Part shown: in pieces, positions 24,882-34,155 of the stretch
Layout: every line of letters starts with the position of its first letter
Position numbering within the stretch: the first letter of the stretch is position 1
DNA from: an uncultured Clostridia bacterium
Lineage (GTDB): Bacteria; Bacillota; Clostridia; UBA1381
Assembly (NCBI GenBank): GCA_934476675.1
Contig: CAKSOE010000008.1
Span: 1 to 64,000, forward strand
Length of the DNA stretch: 64,000 nt
Direction of reading: 5' to 3'
Made by a program: the position numbers and the translations under genes
Notes under the pieces: model-generated
What the model was told of the DNA's origin: nothing
The model's input: only the letters and a program-made list of their open reading frames with translations
Databases searched by the model: none

Positions 24882-26072
24882 CTATTTTGCCGAACTGATC
24901 CCCGCAATATACCCCGACGACCACGCCCACTGCAAATTATAACCGCCGCAGTCACCGTCTATGTCGAGTATTTCTCCGCAGGCATACAGTCCGCTTACTT
25001 TCTTTGATTCCATTGTCGCATCGTCAAACTCTGCGGTGTCCGCACCGCCCTTTGTGACCTGTGCATTATTCCATGACATTGTTCCCGTTATGCAAAATCG
25101 CCAATGCTTTATTGTGTCCGCTATTTTTACCGTATCGCTTTCGCTGAGAGTCGCCGCACAGCGTGAGAGCGGAACAATTTCAAGATGTTTTAACAGAGCC
25201 TGTCCTATGCGCTTATTTAACATTCCGGTGAAAAATTCTTCAAGCCTTCGCTTTGGATTAAGCGCAATTCTTTCATACAGAATATTAATTATCGCATCTC
25301 TTGAATATTCCGGCATAATGTCGAGATACGCGTATTTTTCATTTTTAAGACGAGAAGTAACCGAAAATACAGCTGGCCCCGACAAGCCGTATTCCGTAAA
25401 CAGAACCTCACCCTTTTCGCAGACCTTGCCTACGCTCAAAGCTCCGTTTACTTTTATGCCTTTAAGCTTTTTTACCACGTCGGTTTCGGTTTTAAGCTGC
25501 ACAAGCGACGGATAAACCGATGTGATTCCATGCCCCAGCTTTTTTAAAATATCATAACCGCTGCCGTTTGAACCTGTTGACGGCGCAGCCTTGCCGCCGC
25601 ACGCAATTATTACTCTATCCGCAAACGCCGTTTTGCCGTTATATGCGCTGATTGAAAACCCGTTTTGGTTTTTTTTCACTTCGCACACTTCAAAGTCCGT
25701 TACGGTTTTTACGCCGCACTCCTCAGTTTTCATTCTCAAAACGTCAAGCACCGCCGATGCCTGGTCGCTGTACGGATAGACCTTACCGCCGTCCTCCACC
25801 TTATACAATATTCCGAGCCTTGAAAAGAAATCCAGCGTTTCCTTTACCCAAAATGCGGCTATTGTTTTTTCCGCAAAAGACGGATTTGCGCCGTGATAAT
25901 TTTCTTTTGATGCGTTGATATTTGTCATGTTGCATCTGCCGTTTCCGGTAGACAGAATTTTTCTGCCAACGCGGCTGCCGCTCTCATATACCGTCACGTC
26001 CGCGCCGTTCTCCGCTGCCGCAATCGCCGCTGTAAGTCCTGATGCGCCGCCGCCTATTACCGCTGTTTTCAT
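24882..26072 (-). CDS. HI0933/YhiN-family flavoprotein (NAD(P)/FAD-dependent oxidoreductase)
   Basis: The 396-aa protein has an N-terminal dinucleotide-binding motif GGGASGLTAAIAAAENG (residues 7-23), an early GNGRCNMTN segment and the C-terminal YACGEILDIDGDCGGYNLQWA typical of the HI0933 ('aminoacetone oxidase'-like) family. These FAD proteins are widespread and of unclear physiological role. Its ATG overlaps the stop of the AI-2E-family gene by 4 nt (ATGA), which indicates translational coupling. Confidence 0.88.
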   Translation of the reverse strand: MKTAVIGGGASGLTAAIAAAENGADVTVYESGSRVGRKILSTGNGRCNMTNINASKENYHGANPSFAEKTIAAFWVKETLDFFSRLGILYKVEDGGKVYPYSDQASAVLDVLRMKTEECGVKTVTDFEVCEVKKNQNGFSISAYNGKTAFADRVIIACGGKAAPSTGSNGSGYDILKKLGHGITSVYPSLVQLKTETDVVKKLKGIKVNGALSVGKVCEKGEVLFTEYGLSGPAVFSVTSRLKNEKYAYLDIMPEYSRDAIINILYERIALNPKRRLEEFFTGMLNKRIGQALLKHLEIVPLSRCAATLSESDTVKIADTIKHWRFCITGTMSWNNAQVTKGGADTAEFDDATMESKKVSGLYACGEILDIDGDCGGYNLQWAWSSGYIAGISSAK

Positions 26073-27217
26073 TCGTCTGTTCCGCCTTGTTTTTTCAATT
26101 CTTTTTTTCTTGCATATTCGTCAACGTAATCTGCCGCTATCGCGCGTATAACCGCCGCAACCGGCACGGAAAGAAGCATTCCCGGAACTCCGAACAGACT
26201 TCCTCCGACGCTCACCGCCACTATAATCCACAGCGGACGTATATCAAGCGACATTCCCATAATTTTGGGTGCAAGCACATTTCCGTCAAGCTGCTGCAAA
26301 ACAAGCAGCGTTACGGTTGTCCATATAGTCTGCCACATTCCGCCTGTTATCAGAATAACTATTTCTGCGATAATTACCGAGAATATTGAACCGAAATACG
26401 GTATCATATCCATCGCGCCGATAAACAATCCCAAAATCACCGCGTATTCAACCCTCATCAATGAAAGCGCTACCGAGCAGACAACCGCCATAACCAGGCT
26501 GCACACCATACGGCAGTATATGTAGCTTGTAAAAACGCTGTTTATGCGCCTTGCATGAGCAAGCGCCGACTTTGAACGTTCGGGTGTAAGAAAAATATCC
26601 GCCATTCTTTTTAAAGAAGACAGTATTCTTTCTTTATCCAGCAGCATATATACAGATGAAATCAGAGCAATAAACAGCGAGATTAATTCCGAAGTTACAT
26701 TAAACACACCCTGTATATACTTGCCTATCGCATACGGATCTACCTTGCCCAGGAATGAATAAATCGTATTCATTGCATCCGGCTCCTGCAAGTCTATAAG
26801 GTTAAACTTTTGCACTATTTCCAGGCTTCCGAGCCACTTTAAGACGTTTTCCACATAATTCGGAAGATTCAGCGACAGGTCTATTATGTTTTTAGACAGC
26901 GCCGGCACAAGCGAACGAACGGCAAGCGCAAGCAGTGCAATCGTAATAATATACACCAAAAGCACGCTTATCCCGTATGAGTGGTCGCTTATTTTTTTTA
27001 ATTTGATTTTTTGCAAAAGCTGCGTAAGCTTTTTTGAGGGAAGATTAAGCAGATACGCAATCACAAAACCGATAAAGAACGGTTTGAGTGCGGAAAGCAG
27101 CGTTCCTATTACTCTGCCGATATTTCCGATATTGTCAAAGGTTTTGTATACCGCTATCACTGCCACGCAGAAAACAAACGCTATTATCCACTTATAATAT
27201 TCTCGTAGTTTTTTCAA
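26069..27217 (-). CDS. AI-2E-family permease
   Basis: The 382-aa membrane protein has seven to eight hydrophobic segments with the family pattern: an N-terminal pair, a soluble helical middle (about 100-160) and the C-terminal region around QLDGNVLAPKIMGMSLDIRP and PVAAVIRA. The family includes quorum-signal exporters and Na+/H+ or other transporters, so substrate assignment is unsafe. Translation starts at TTG 27217, just after a GGAGG site. Coupled to the downstream flavoprotein. Confidence 0.87.
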   Translation of the reverse strand: MKKLREYYKWIIAFVFCVAVIAVYKTFDNIGNIGRVIGTLLSALKPFFIGFVIAYLLNLPSKKLTQLLQKIKLKKISDHSYGISVLLVYIITIALLALAVRSLVPALSKNIIDLSLNLPNYVENVLKWLGSLEIVQKFNLIDLQEPDAMNTIYSFLGKVDPYAIGKYIQGVFNVTSELISLFIALISSVYMLLDKERILSSLKRMADIFLTPERSKSALAHARRINSVFTSYIYCRMVCSLVMAVVCSVALSLMRVEYAVILGLFIGAMDMIPYFGSIFSVIIAEIVILITGGMWQTIWTTVTLLVLQQLDGNVLAPKIMGMSLDIRPLWIIVAVSVGGSLFGVPGMLLSVPVAAVIRAIAADYVDEYARKKELKKQGGTDE

Positions 27218-27250
27218 TTATTTTCCTCCGTAAAATTTGTTTATATTAAA

Positions 27251-27273
27251 CGGGCGGAAACCGTTCCGCCCGC
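27251..27273 (-). terminator. Terminator after the SLH gene
   Basis: GGGCGGAA pairs with TTCCGCCC on the minus strand, followed by GTTTAATATA. The GC-rich stem lies 14 nt past the SLH stop; the T-tract is weak. Confidence 0.6.
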
Positions 27274-27287
27274 ATAATACCGCTTAT

Positions 27288-29117
27288 TTAATTATCGGGA
27301 GTCACTATTACAAGTGTTGCCACAAATGCTCCGTTTGAAACGCTTCCTCTCACATCAACGGTATCTCCCTCCGATATACCGCTCATTTTAAGCGATTTAC
27401 CTGCTGATGTTATAAACGTTGTCTTGTCGTCTTTGCAGAATACCGTCTGTGCTTCACCGCCGTCCGGCTTTACGGTTATAAATCCGTATGACGCATTAAT
27501 TGCGGTTACAACGCCTACAACCGAGCCTGCCGTTACCTGTGTGGATTTTGCGCTGATAGCCGTAATTGCATCGCTTTCAATCGTAATTGTTACTTCGTCG
27601 CCCACACGGAAATCATAGAGCGTTCCGGTTTTTCCGTTAATGTCTATTTCAACGCTGCTCGGAATCATAAATTCTTTTTCCGTGCCGTTGATGCTTACAA
27701 CCATAGTCGGCTGTGACGCAATCGTAAGAGACTTGATTGTACCGGTTGACTTGGTTTTCTTTGCCGTTGCGTCAACCTTTACTATCTCGTCGTATTCAAG
27801 AGTAAGCGTTACCGAATCGCCCTCATAAATCGAGGCGAAGTCTGATTTCTGACCGTTTTTCTTTACCGTAACCGAATTGCTTACCGTATATGTCTTGCCG
27901 TCATAATCCTCATCGGCGTGGCTGATTGTCATTGTAAGCTTTGGGTCTATCGATATGCTCTTTACCACTGCGCCGCTGATTGTCGACGCCTTCTTTACCG
28001 CGCTGATTGTTTCCACCTTGCCGTTCACAAGACTAAGCTCAATGGGGTCGTCCAACGCAAAGCTCCTCATTGTTGCCGGAGAACCGTCAAACAAAATCGT
28101 AACATCGTCCGCACAGTCATACGACTTCTGACCGCTGCCGTCGGACGGCTTTATCGTTACAAACATCGTGCCTGTTGCCGTACCGGAGCTTACATACTTA
28201 CCTCTGATTGTTTCATCCGGGACAGACGAAATAACGTCTATCGCAATAACGCTGCTTCCGGAATAAGTGAAAACTGCCGAAACGCCGGTGAGCATTTTTG
28301 CCGGTATTGTTCTTACGCCGACAACGTTCATTACGGTATCGTCCGTATAAACCTCCGTTGAGGAATTGCCGCTTTTATCCTTTACTACAAATGTTCTGCT
28401 GTCCGTATCGATTGAAACAAGCTTACCCAAAACAAATTCGTACTTCATCTTGTCAACCACTCTTGAAAGCATAACCGCAATCTGACTTCTCAATACCGAT
28501 GTGAGCGGCGAGAAATTGTTATCCTCCATACCGTTCATGATTTCCGCATCGCCGGCATATTTAACATATCCCACTGCCCCAGACGGAATTTTGTCATTGT
28601 CGCTGTAACCCGTATCCGCCTTTGAATCGGCAAGCGCTTTCTTTTCTCCGCCCATCGACTTGGTTATAATCATAGCCGCCTCGTAACGTTTCATCGGCTT
28701 GGATTTTTCATCATTTTTCAAATATGTATCCAAATCGGTCTTTTTCAGCGCGCCCTTATACAAAAGATACGCAATTTCATCCGTACCCCAGCTAAGACCG
28801 TACGGGGTTATTGTTTCATCATACATTTCGTGCGCAGTTTTTAAAATCTCCGCATTCGCAGAATCGGCGCTGCCCATTGCTCTCGCAAACAAAGCCAAGC
28901 ATTCCAAACGCGTAACCTCATTATCGGGGCGGTATGTCTGATCTTCGTAGCCCGATATAAGTTTTTTGTCCGCCATATTCTGAATCTGTGTTCTGCACCA
29001 GCTGTACTGTTCACCCGAAATATCGGTAAATGCAGTCTTTGCCGCAAATACCGGAACCGCAGCCGATACGGCAAGCGCACCTGCCAGCACAGACGATACA
29101 ATCTTTGTTATTTTCAT
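27288..29117 (-). CDS. S-layer homology (SLH) domain surface protein
   Basis: The 609-aa protein begins with a signal peptide (about 1-26, SAAVPVFA at its end). Three SLH-type repeats cover about residues 27-205 (FTDISGEQYSW, then YRPDNEVTRLECLALFARA, and FSPLTSVLRSQIAVMLSR in the third). The remaining 400 residues are repeats of a small beta-barrel-like module of about 70-80 residues, recognisable by VGDEVTITIESD- and EGDSVTLTLEYD-type segments. SLH repeats bind pyruvylated secondary cell-wall polymer, so it is probably a surface or S-layer-associated protein. ATG 29117 has an AAAGGAGAAGG site. A long 5' leader separates it from its promoter. Confidence 0.88.
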   Translation of the reverse strand: MKITKIVSSVLAGALAVSAAVPVFAAKTAFTDISGEQYSWCRTQIQNMADKKLISGYEDQTYRPDNEVTRLECLALFARAMGSADSANAEILKTAHEMYDETITPYGLSWGTDEIAYLLYKGALKKTDLDTYLKNDEKSKPMKRYEAAMIITKSMGGEKKALADSKADTGYSDNDKIPSGAVGYVKYAGDAEIMNGMEDNNFSPLTSVLRSQIAVMLSRVVDKMKYEFVLGKLVSIDTDSRTFVVKDKSGNSSTEVYTDDTVMNVVGVRTIPAKMLTGVSAVFTYSGSSVIAIDVISSVPDETIRGKYVSSGTATGTMFVTIKPSDGSGQKSYDCADDVTILFDGSPATMRSFALDDPIELSLVNGKVETISAVKKASTISGAVVKSISIDPKLTMTISHADEDYDGKTYTVSNSVTVKKNGQKSDFASIYEGDSVTLTLEYDEIVKVDATAKKTKSTGTIKSLTIASQPTMVVSINGTEKEFMIPSSVEIDINGKTGTLYDFRVGDEVTITIESDAITAISAKSTQVTAGSVVGVVTAINASYGFITVKPDGGEAQTVFCKDDKTTFITSAGKSLKMSGISEGDTVDVRGSVSNGAFVATLVIVTPDN

Positions 29118-29288
29118 AATACCTTCTCCTTTCCGTTTCATACCGGAAAAATCCCTTTTGTCCTTTAAACCGTCAAAAAATCTGCCGCCGCAAAATCCGT
29201 ATGCGCACAGCTTATACCCTGCGCACCGCTTTATTACCGCGCACTGACCGATACAAACAGGATATATGATTTTTAATCTGCCGCTTTA
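29118..29288 (-). promoter_or_regulatory. Long 5' leader of the SLH gene with three 18-nt-spaced GTGCGC repeats
   Basis: About 165 nt lie between the predicted transcription start and the SLH ATG. The leader contains GTGCGC (GCGCAC on plus) at 29203-29208, 29221-29226 and 29239-29244, exactly 18 nt apart. GGCAGATT occurs twice near the ends. It fits no riboswitch I recognise. The intervening gene-free stretch up to 29427 also holds the promoter and the terminator of the next gene. Confidence 0.5.
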
Positions 29289-29317
29289 ATTATATCATGT
29301 CGGTAAAAATAGTGCAA
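29289..29317 (-). promoter_or_regulatory. Sigma-A promoter for the SLH gene
   Basis: On the minus strand, TTGCAC (29312-29317), 17 nt and TATAAT (29289-29294). Confidence 0.75.
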
Positions 29318-29376
29318 TACATTTTATATTTTTACCATAATTTTTAACAAAAGAAACAAAATGGTAATATTTTTGC

Positions 29377-29416
29377 AAAAAAATATCCGGCAACGTGTTT
29401 TGAATACACCGCCGGA
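29377..29416 (-). terminator. Terminator after the DUF6514-like gene
   Basis: On the minus strand, TCCGGCGGTGT pairs with the ACACGTTGCCGGA side, then seven T. It lies 11 nt past the stop at 29428. Confidence 0.85.
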
Positions 29417-29427
29417 CATTTTTGTTA

Positions 29428-29787
29428 TTATACCGCTGCGCTTTGCACCGCTGCCGATCTTTTATGCAGCATAATTCTTTTACGCTCCATATTTTCGATT
29501 ATATAATCCTCCGTAACATCGGAAAGAATTACTGGAGTAACCTGATTGCGCGATATTTTTTCGAGAAATTCCTCCGCGTCTCTTCTGCGGTAAAAAATAC
29601 CGTTTATCTGCTTCATTTCTGCTGATTTCCTGCCGCCGTCATAGTGTGTAACCTTATTTATTTTCACACCGTAGCTTTTAAGCTCGGGATATTCCTCGGA
29701 TATTGTTTCCGTTATCAGATAATACTCTATCAAAACTCCTGCGTCCTCATTCATATACTCCTTTGTGTAAAGCTCCTCTTTTTCCAT
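29428..29787 (-). CDS. DUF6514-like hypothetical protein
   Basis: The 119-aa cytoplasmic protein has the pattern YLITETISEEYPELKSYGVKI, then an IFYRRRDAEEFLEKI stretch and VTPVILSDVTEDYI, which I associate with the DUF6514 family of Clostridia. Its function is unknown. The start is ATG 29787, 11-12 nt after GGGAG; an in-frame TTG at 29808 precedes the ribosome site and is rejected. It has its own promoter (29845-29874) and a terminator. Confidence 0.7.
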   Translation of the reverse strand: MEKEELYTKEYMNEDAGVLIEYYLITETISEEYPELKSYGVKINKVTHYDGGRKSAEMKQINGIFYRRRDAEEFLEKISRNQVTPVILSDVTEDYIIENMERKRIMLHKRSAAVQSAAV

Positions 29788-29844
29788 GCTATGTCTGTCT
29801 CCCTTCAAGTGACTGATAATTTATATTGTATTTTTTACAGGCTT

Positions 29845-29874
29845 ATTATACTACACGTTTTGGCGAATTGTCCA
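29845..29874 (-). promoter_or_regulatory. Promoter for the DUF6514-like gene
   Basis: On the minus strand, TGGACA (29869-29874), 18 nt and TATAAT (29845-29850). Confidence 0.65.
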
Positions 29875-29891
29875 GAAAAACATATCGTCAG

Positions 29892-29986
29892 AAAACGACA
29901 CCAACCGTCAGCCGATACTAAAAATCGTTTTATTCTCCGAAGATATTTCGGAGAAAGTATCGCCTTTTGTTTATTGATGTCGTTTT
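29892..29986. other. Nested three-stem structured element
   Basis: The gene-free 302-nt stretch 29788-30089 holds three coaxial stems. They are AAAACGACA with TGTCGTTTT (29892-29900 with 29978-29986), CGATACT with AGTATCG (29913-29919 with 29956-29962), and TTCTCCGAA with TTCGGAGAA (29933-29941 with 29947-29955, loop GATAT). The element lies upstream of the DUF6514-like promoter and downstream of the spoIVB hairpin. It could be part of a terminator or an independent RNA. Confidence 0.45.
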
Positions 29987-30048
29987 TTAGGATACGAAAG
30001 TCCGATTTTTCGCCATATATTTTTATGTGTATGTATAATTTCCCCAAT

Positions 30049-30086
30049 CAGAACAAAGGTCTCATCAAATTGAGACCTTTGTTCTG
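30049..30086 (-). terminator. Hairpin after spoIVB
   Basis: CAGAACAAAGGTCTCA pairs over 16 bp, without mismatch, with TGAGACCTTTGTTCTG around a 6-nt loop, directly after the spoIVB stop. There is no T-run, so termination efficiency is uncertain. Confidence 0.6.
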
Positions 30087-30089
30087 CGT

Positions 30090-31097
30090 TTACCCTTGGG
30101 AATCTATCATTTTTTCGATAAATATACCGTATCCCTTTTGGGGATTATTTACAAAAACGTGCGTTACGGCGCCTATCAGCTTATCTTTCTGAATAATCGG
30201 CGCTCCGCTCATTCCCTGAACTATTCCTCCGGATTTTTTCATAAGCTCCTCATCCGTAATTTCAAAAACTATGCTTTTATCCCCCAGATCCTCTGACACC
30301 TTATTTATCCGTATACTGTAATTTTTCACTCCGTCTCCGTCTATATCGGACATAATATACGCATCGCCCTTTTCCACCTGTGACGGCTGCGCCGCAGGTA
30401 CGGCATCGGAAAAGGAATACGTGCCGTTTATCCGCCCGAATATTCCGCAGCCTATATTTTTCGTTATACTTCCCGTATTTTCACTTCCAAAGCTTCCGCT
30501 CAGCTCTCCCGGCGCTCCTTTTTTGCTTTTTATCACGGATAATCCCGAACAATTCAGAATATTCCCCGATTTTACGGACATAATATTACCTGTATCTGTA
30601 TCGCATATTCCGTGACCGAGCGCAGCAAAAGAATTATCGGCAGGATTAATATAGGTAATCGTGCCTATTCCGGCAGTGCTGTCGCGAACCCAAAGTCCCA
30701 GACGAAGCGTTCCGTCCTTTGCCGTAACAGGCTGTGCCGAGGTTTCAAACGTTTCCCCGTCACGCCGTACCGAAAGGCAGATTTCGCCCGGATTTTCACT
30801 TATAATCTCAGAAAGCTGCTCCGAGCTTTTTAATTCCGTGCCGTTCGCACTGACTATAACGTCCCCTGCTTTAAGGCTGCTCTTTCTCGCAGGATATGAG
30901 CTGATACCGTTTTCATCGGTTACGGCTCCGGTTTTCGTTACAATCAGTCCGTCGGTATAAATTTTAATTCCGACCGCACGTCCGCACGGAATCAGGCTTA
31001 TTTCTGCCGCATGATATTGCGGTACGCCCGAAATAAACACCAAAAAAATAAAAGGAAAGAATACGGCAAACCGTTTCTTTTTGGCAGTATTTTTCAT
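30090..31097 (-). CDS. spoIVB: SpoIVB-type serine peptidase (sporulation, S55 family)
   Basis: The 335-aa protein starts with a signal/anchor segment (about 9-32), carries a PDZ domain (about 70-140, including SSLKAGDVIVSANG) and then the S55 peptidase domain. Typical motifs are AALGHGICDTDTG (catalytic His), VQGMSGAPIIQ (catalytic Ser) and the GAVTHVFVNNPQKGYGIFIE end. SpoIVB is secreted by the forespore and triggers SpoIVFB cleavage of pro-sigma-K. ATG 31097 follows GGAAGGG. In many Firmicutes spo0A follows; here it does not. Confidence 0.93.
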   Translation of the reverse strand: MKNTAKKKRFAVFFPFIFLVFISGVPQYHAAEISLIPCGRAVGIKIYTDGLIVTKTGAVTDENGISSYPARKSSLKAGDVIVSANGTELKSSEQLSEIISENPGEICLSVRRDGETFETSAQPVTAKDGTLRLGLWVRDSTAGIGTITYINPADNSFAALGHGICDTDTGNIMSVKSGNILNCSGLSVIKSKKGAPGELSGSFGSENTGSITKNIGCGIFGRINGTYSFSDAVPAAQPSQVEKGDAYIMSDIDGDGVKNYSIRINKVSEDLGDKSIVFEITDEELMKKSGGIVQGMSGAPIIQKDKLIGAVTHVFVNNPQKGYGIFIEKMIDSQG

Positions 31098-31328
31098 TTT
31101 AAAGACCCTTCCTTTCTGTGCCGACGGCACAAATTTCAAAATCCGCCAGCCAACGTATCGGCGCGGATTTCGCTTTACCGCCTTTCTGTTTTTAACTTGT
31201 GTTAATCCGCCGAAAATATACCGCTCTATTTATTGCAGAAACGGAATAAAAAAACATAGCCAAATCATAATTTTTGTGATATAATATAATTTGAGCAATA
31301 TTTTTGAAAGGAATATCCGTAATATACA

Positions 31329-33527
31329 ATGGAAAATTTATTGAATAATTTAAACGACAGACAGCTTGAAGCAGTTAAAACCACGGAGGGACCGGTGCTT
31401 GTCGTTGCTGGAGCCGGCAGCGGAAAAACAACGGTTATAGTCAACCGTATTGCATATATAATACACCATAACATGGTAAGACCGGGAAATATCCTTGCGA
31501 TTACCTTTACAAACAAAGCGGCACGCGAAATGCGTGAAAGAGTTGAGACGCTTTTGGGCGATACTGCGGCAGGCTTATGGATAGGCACGTTTCATTCGAT
31601 GTGTGTGCGCATACTCCGCACCTGTATCGACCTGCTCGGATATACGCGTGATTTTATAATTTTCGATTCGTCCGACACTCGCACCGTCATGAAAGAATGT
31701 TTACGGGAACTGAACTTTGACGAAAAAAATTTTCCGCCCCGCAGCATACTTTCAATTATAAGTAACGCAAAAAATGACATGATGGATTACGAAACCTTTG
31801 AAAATGTGTACAGAAACGATTTCAGAATGTCAAAGGTTGCAGAGATTTACAGACTTTACCAGTCAAAACTCAAGCGCAACAACGCCCTTGATTTTGACGA
31901 TATTATACTTAACACCGTAAAGGTTCTGAGCCTTAACGAGGACGTAAAGCTTTATTACCAGGGCAAATTTGAATATGTTCTGGTGGACGAGTATCAGGAC
32001 ACAAACAATGCGCAGTATATGCTTATACGTTTGCTTTCGGACGGGTACAAAAATATTTGCGCCGTAGGAGACGACGATCAGAGTATTTATAAATTCAGAG
32101 GTGCAAATATAGCAAATATTCTGCGTTTTGAGGAGGATTTTGAAAATACGGTAAGAATTACTCTTGACAGAAACTACCGTTCCACACAGACTATTCTCGA
32201 CGCTGCAAATGCGGTAATTGCCCACAACGGAAAAAGAATGGAAAAACAGCTTTGGACGGACAAAGGCGCAGGGAATCCGATATTCAGCTATACGGCTGAA
32301 AACGAATACGGAGAAGGTCAGTTTATCGCGTCAAAAATAAAGAATTATTACGAAGAGGGCGGCAATTTCAGCGATTGTGCGATTCTTTACCGCACAAATG
32401 CACAGTCGCGCGTGTTAGAAGAACAGCTTATGCGTGAAGCCGTTCCGTATCGTGTGCTTGCAGGTCTGCGATTCTATGACAGAAAGGAAATCAAGGATAT
32501 TATTTCATATCTGCGGCTTGTTTTAAATCAGAATGACGATGTAAGCCTTAAGCGGGTTATAAACGAACCAAAGCGCAAAATCGGCGCGGCAACGGTGGAT
32601 AAGGCCGAAAAAATAGCCATGCGCGAAGATAAAAGCATATATGAAGTAATTTCCGAAGCGGATAATTACGAAGAACTCAGAACTGCGGCGCCAAAGCTTA
32701 AAGCTTTCGTGGGAATAATGGACGGACTTATAAAGCTTCGCGACCACATTCCGCTGACCGAGCTTACACGGCGTATTCTGACCGATACGGGGTACAGCGC
32801 CGCACTGACCGCCGCAGACGATATAGAAAGCAAAACCCGTCTTGAAAACCTTGATGAATTTCTGAATGCCGTACAGGAATTTGAAAAAAGCGACGAATAC
32901 AGCGGCAAACTCAACGAATTTCTGGAAACCATAACGCTTGTTGCCGATGTTGACGCTTATGATGAGGATCAGGACGCAGTCGTGATGATGACAATTCATT
33001 CCTCAAAGGGACTGGAATTTCCAAGGGTATTTATTGCCGGAATGGAGGAGGGGCTTTTCCCCGGTATGCGTTCAATCGAGGGAGGAATAGAAGAAATCGA
33101 GGAGGAACGCCGCCTTTGCTACGTAGCAATGACGCGTGCTAAGGAATATCTGTGCATCACACAAACAGCTCATCGAAATCTTTACGGAAAAACATTAACC
33201 TCGCGCCCGTCCAGATTTTATCAGGAAATACCGATGGAATATATCGAGGACGTTTCGGGCATACGCCGCAAAACCGTTTCGTTTGCACAAAAATTCGAAC
33301 GAAGCTTTAAGAAGTTTGAGCGTACAATTCCCAAAACCGAGCCAGCCGCCGCTCCTGCTGCCGGAAAGTCATTCTCTGCCGGAGATATTGTCGAGCACAG
33401 AAAATTCGGCAAAGGAATCATACTCTCCGTTCAGGAATTCGGCAAGGACGCAATACTGGAAATTCAGTTTGATTCCATAGGTCATAAACGGCTTATGGCT
33501 GCTTTTGCCAAGCTTAAAAAGCTATGA
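31329..33527 (+). CDS. pcrA: ATP-dependent DNA helicase PcrA/UvrD
   Basis: The 732-aa superfamily 1A helicase has motif I GAGSGKT (residues 28-34), motif Ia TFTNKAAREM, motif II VDEYQDTNN, motif III GDDDQSIYKFRGA, motif IV NYRSTQ, and motifs V/VI (TIHSSKGLEF and YVAMTRAKE). A C-terminal Tudor-like domain, GDIVEHRKFGKGII, is present, as in Firmicute PcrA. It unwinds DNA in repair and replication and removes RecA. It is not joined to ligA, its usual partner. The ATG follows GAAAGGAATATCC at unusually wide spacing. Confidence 0.95.
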   Translation: MENLLNNLNDRQLEAVKTTEGPVLVVAGAGSGKTTVIVNRIAYIIHHNMVRPGNILAITFTNKAAREMRERVETLLGDTAAGLWIGTFHSMCVRILRTCIDLLGYTRDFIIFDSSDTRTVMKECLRELNFDEKNFPPRSILSIISNAKNDMMDYETFENVYRNDFRMSKVAEIYRLYQSKLKRNNALDFDDIILNTVKVLSLNEDVKLYYQGKFEYVLVDEYQDTNNAQYMLIRLLSDGYKNICAVGDDDQSIYKFRGANIANILRFEEDFENTVRITLDRNYRSTQTILDAANAVIAHNGKRMEKQLWTDKGAGNPIFSYTAENEYGEGQFIASKIKNYYEEGGNFSDCAILYRTNAQSRVLEEQLMREAVPYRVLAGLRFYDRKEIKDIISYLRLVLNQNDDVSLKRVINEPKRKIGAATVDKAEKIAMREDKSIYEVISEADNYEELRTAAPKLKAFVGIMDGLIKLRDHIPLTELTRRILTDTGYSAALTAADDIESKTRLENLDEFLNAVQEFEKSDEYSGKLNEFLETITLVADVDAYDEDQDAVVMMTIHSSKGLEFPRVFIAGMEEGLFPGMRSIEGGIEEIEEERRLCYVAMTRAKEYLCITQTAHRNLYGKTLTSRPSRFYQEIPMEYIEDVSGIRRKTVSFAQKFERSFKKFERTIPKTEPAAAPAAGKSFSAGDIVEHRKFGKGIILSVQEFGKDAILEIQFDSIGHKRLMAAFAKLKKL

Positions 33528-33559
33528 TGAAAAATTTTTAAATTTTTTACAAAAAAATA

Positions 33560-33588
33560 TAGAAAAATGTACATAAATATGTTATACT
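33560..33588 (+). promoter_or_regulatory. Possible promoter for the zinc-ribbon gene pair
   Basis: TAGAAA (33560-33565), 17 nt and TATACT (33583-33588) precede the ATG at 33635. The -35 is a 4 of 6 match. Confidence 0.45.
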
Positions 33589-33634
33589 GTGAATAATAGG
33601 AATATATAAAACTGATATAACGGGAGGTACTATT

Positions 33635-34141
33635 ATGAGTGATTTTATGGATAAATTGAAAAAGAACGCATTTATGGCAAAAGACGAAGCTTTCAAATTC
33701 GGCAGACACATATGGAATCAGGCGGAAAACATGGTTGACCGCACAAAAGTCAATATTGCGATTAATGATACGGAAAGCAAAATAAACGATATTTATGCGG
33801 AAATAGGCGAAAAGATATATTCACATTACAACAACGGCGATTTTACCGAAGAGGAAATTGAGGATAAGTGCAAAAAAATCGACAGTCTCGCAGAGGAAAT
33901 GAATGCTCTCAAAGAAAAGCTTGCGGAACTGAAAAAGACCGTTAAATGCCCCAACTGCGGCGAATATAACGATGAGGGCAATAAGTTCTGCTCAAAGTGC
34001 GGAAACACCATGCCGGCACGTGAAAGCAGCACAGCGGATTCCGACAGCGATGACGATACCGTAAGACGGGTTGTGACAATCAGACCGCAAAAACCCGAAA
34101 CGGACGACAGCAGCGATGATGATAATGAAATTTTCGATTAA
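33635..34141 (+). CDS. Coiled-coil zinc-ribbon protein
   Basis: The 168-aa protein has an amphipathic N-terminus, a helical coiled-coil region (about 45-105, rich in Glu/Lys) and a zinc ribbon CPNCGEYNDEGNKFCSKCG (about 108-126). The tail is very acidic (SDSDDD, DDSSDDD). No enzymatic motif. Proteins of this shape are common in Clostridia as hypothetical zinc ribbons. The ribosome site GGGAGG precedes the ATG. It lies 14 nt before the next gene and probably works with it. Confidence 0.75.
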   Translation: MSDFMDKLKKNAFMAKDEAFKFGRHIWNQAENMVDRTKVNIAINDTESKINDIYAEIGEKIYSHYNNGDFTEEEIEDKCKKIDSLAEEMNALKEKLAELKKTVKCPNCGEYNDEGNKFCSKCGNTMPARESSTADSDSDDDTVRRVVTIRPQKPETDDSSDDDNEIFD

Positions 34142-34155
34142 ACCGGAGGAAATCA

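Noticed and set aside
27288..29117. CRISPR or tandem DNA repeat in the SLH gene
   Set aside because: Repeats are at the protein level (beta modules and SLH domains), with diverged DNA. No CRISPR array was seen anywhere in the window.
29892..29986. 6S RNA or a known riboswitch
   Set aside because: The element is shorter than 6S RNA, and none of the conserved riboswitch cores I know can be seen.
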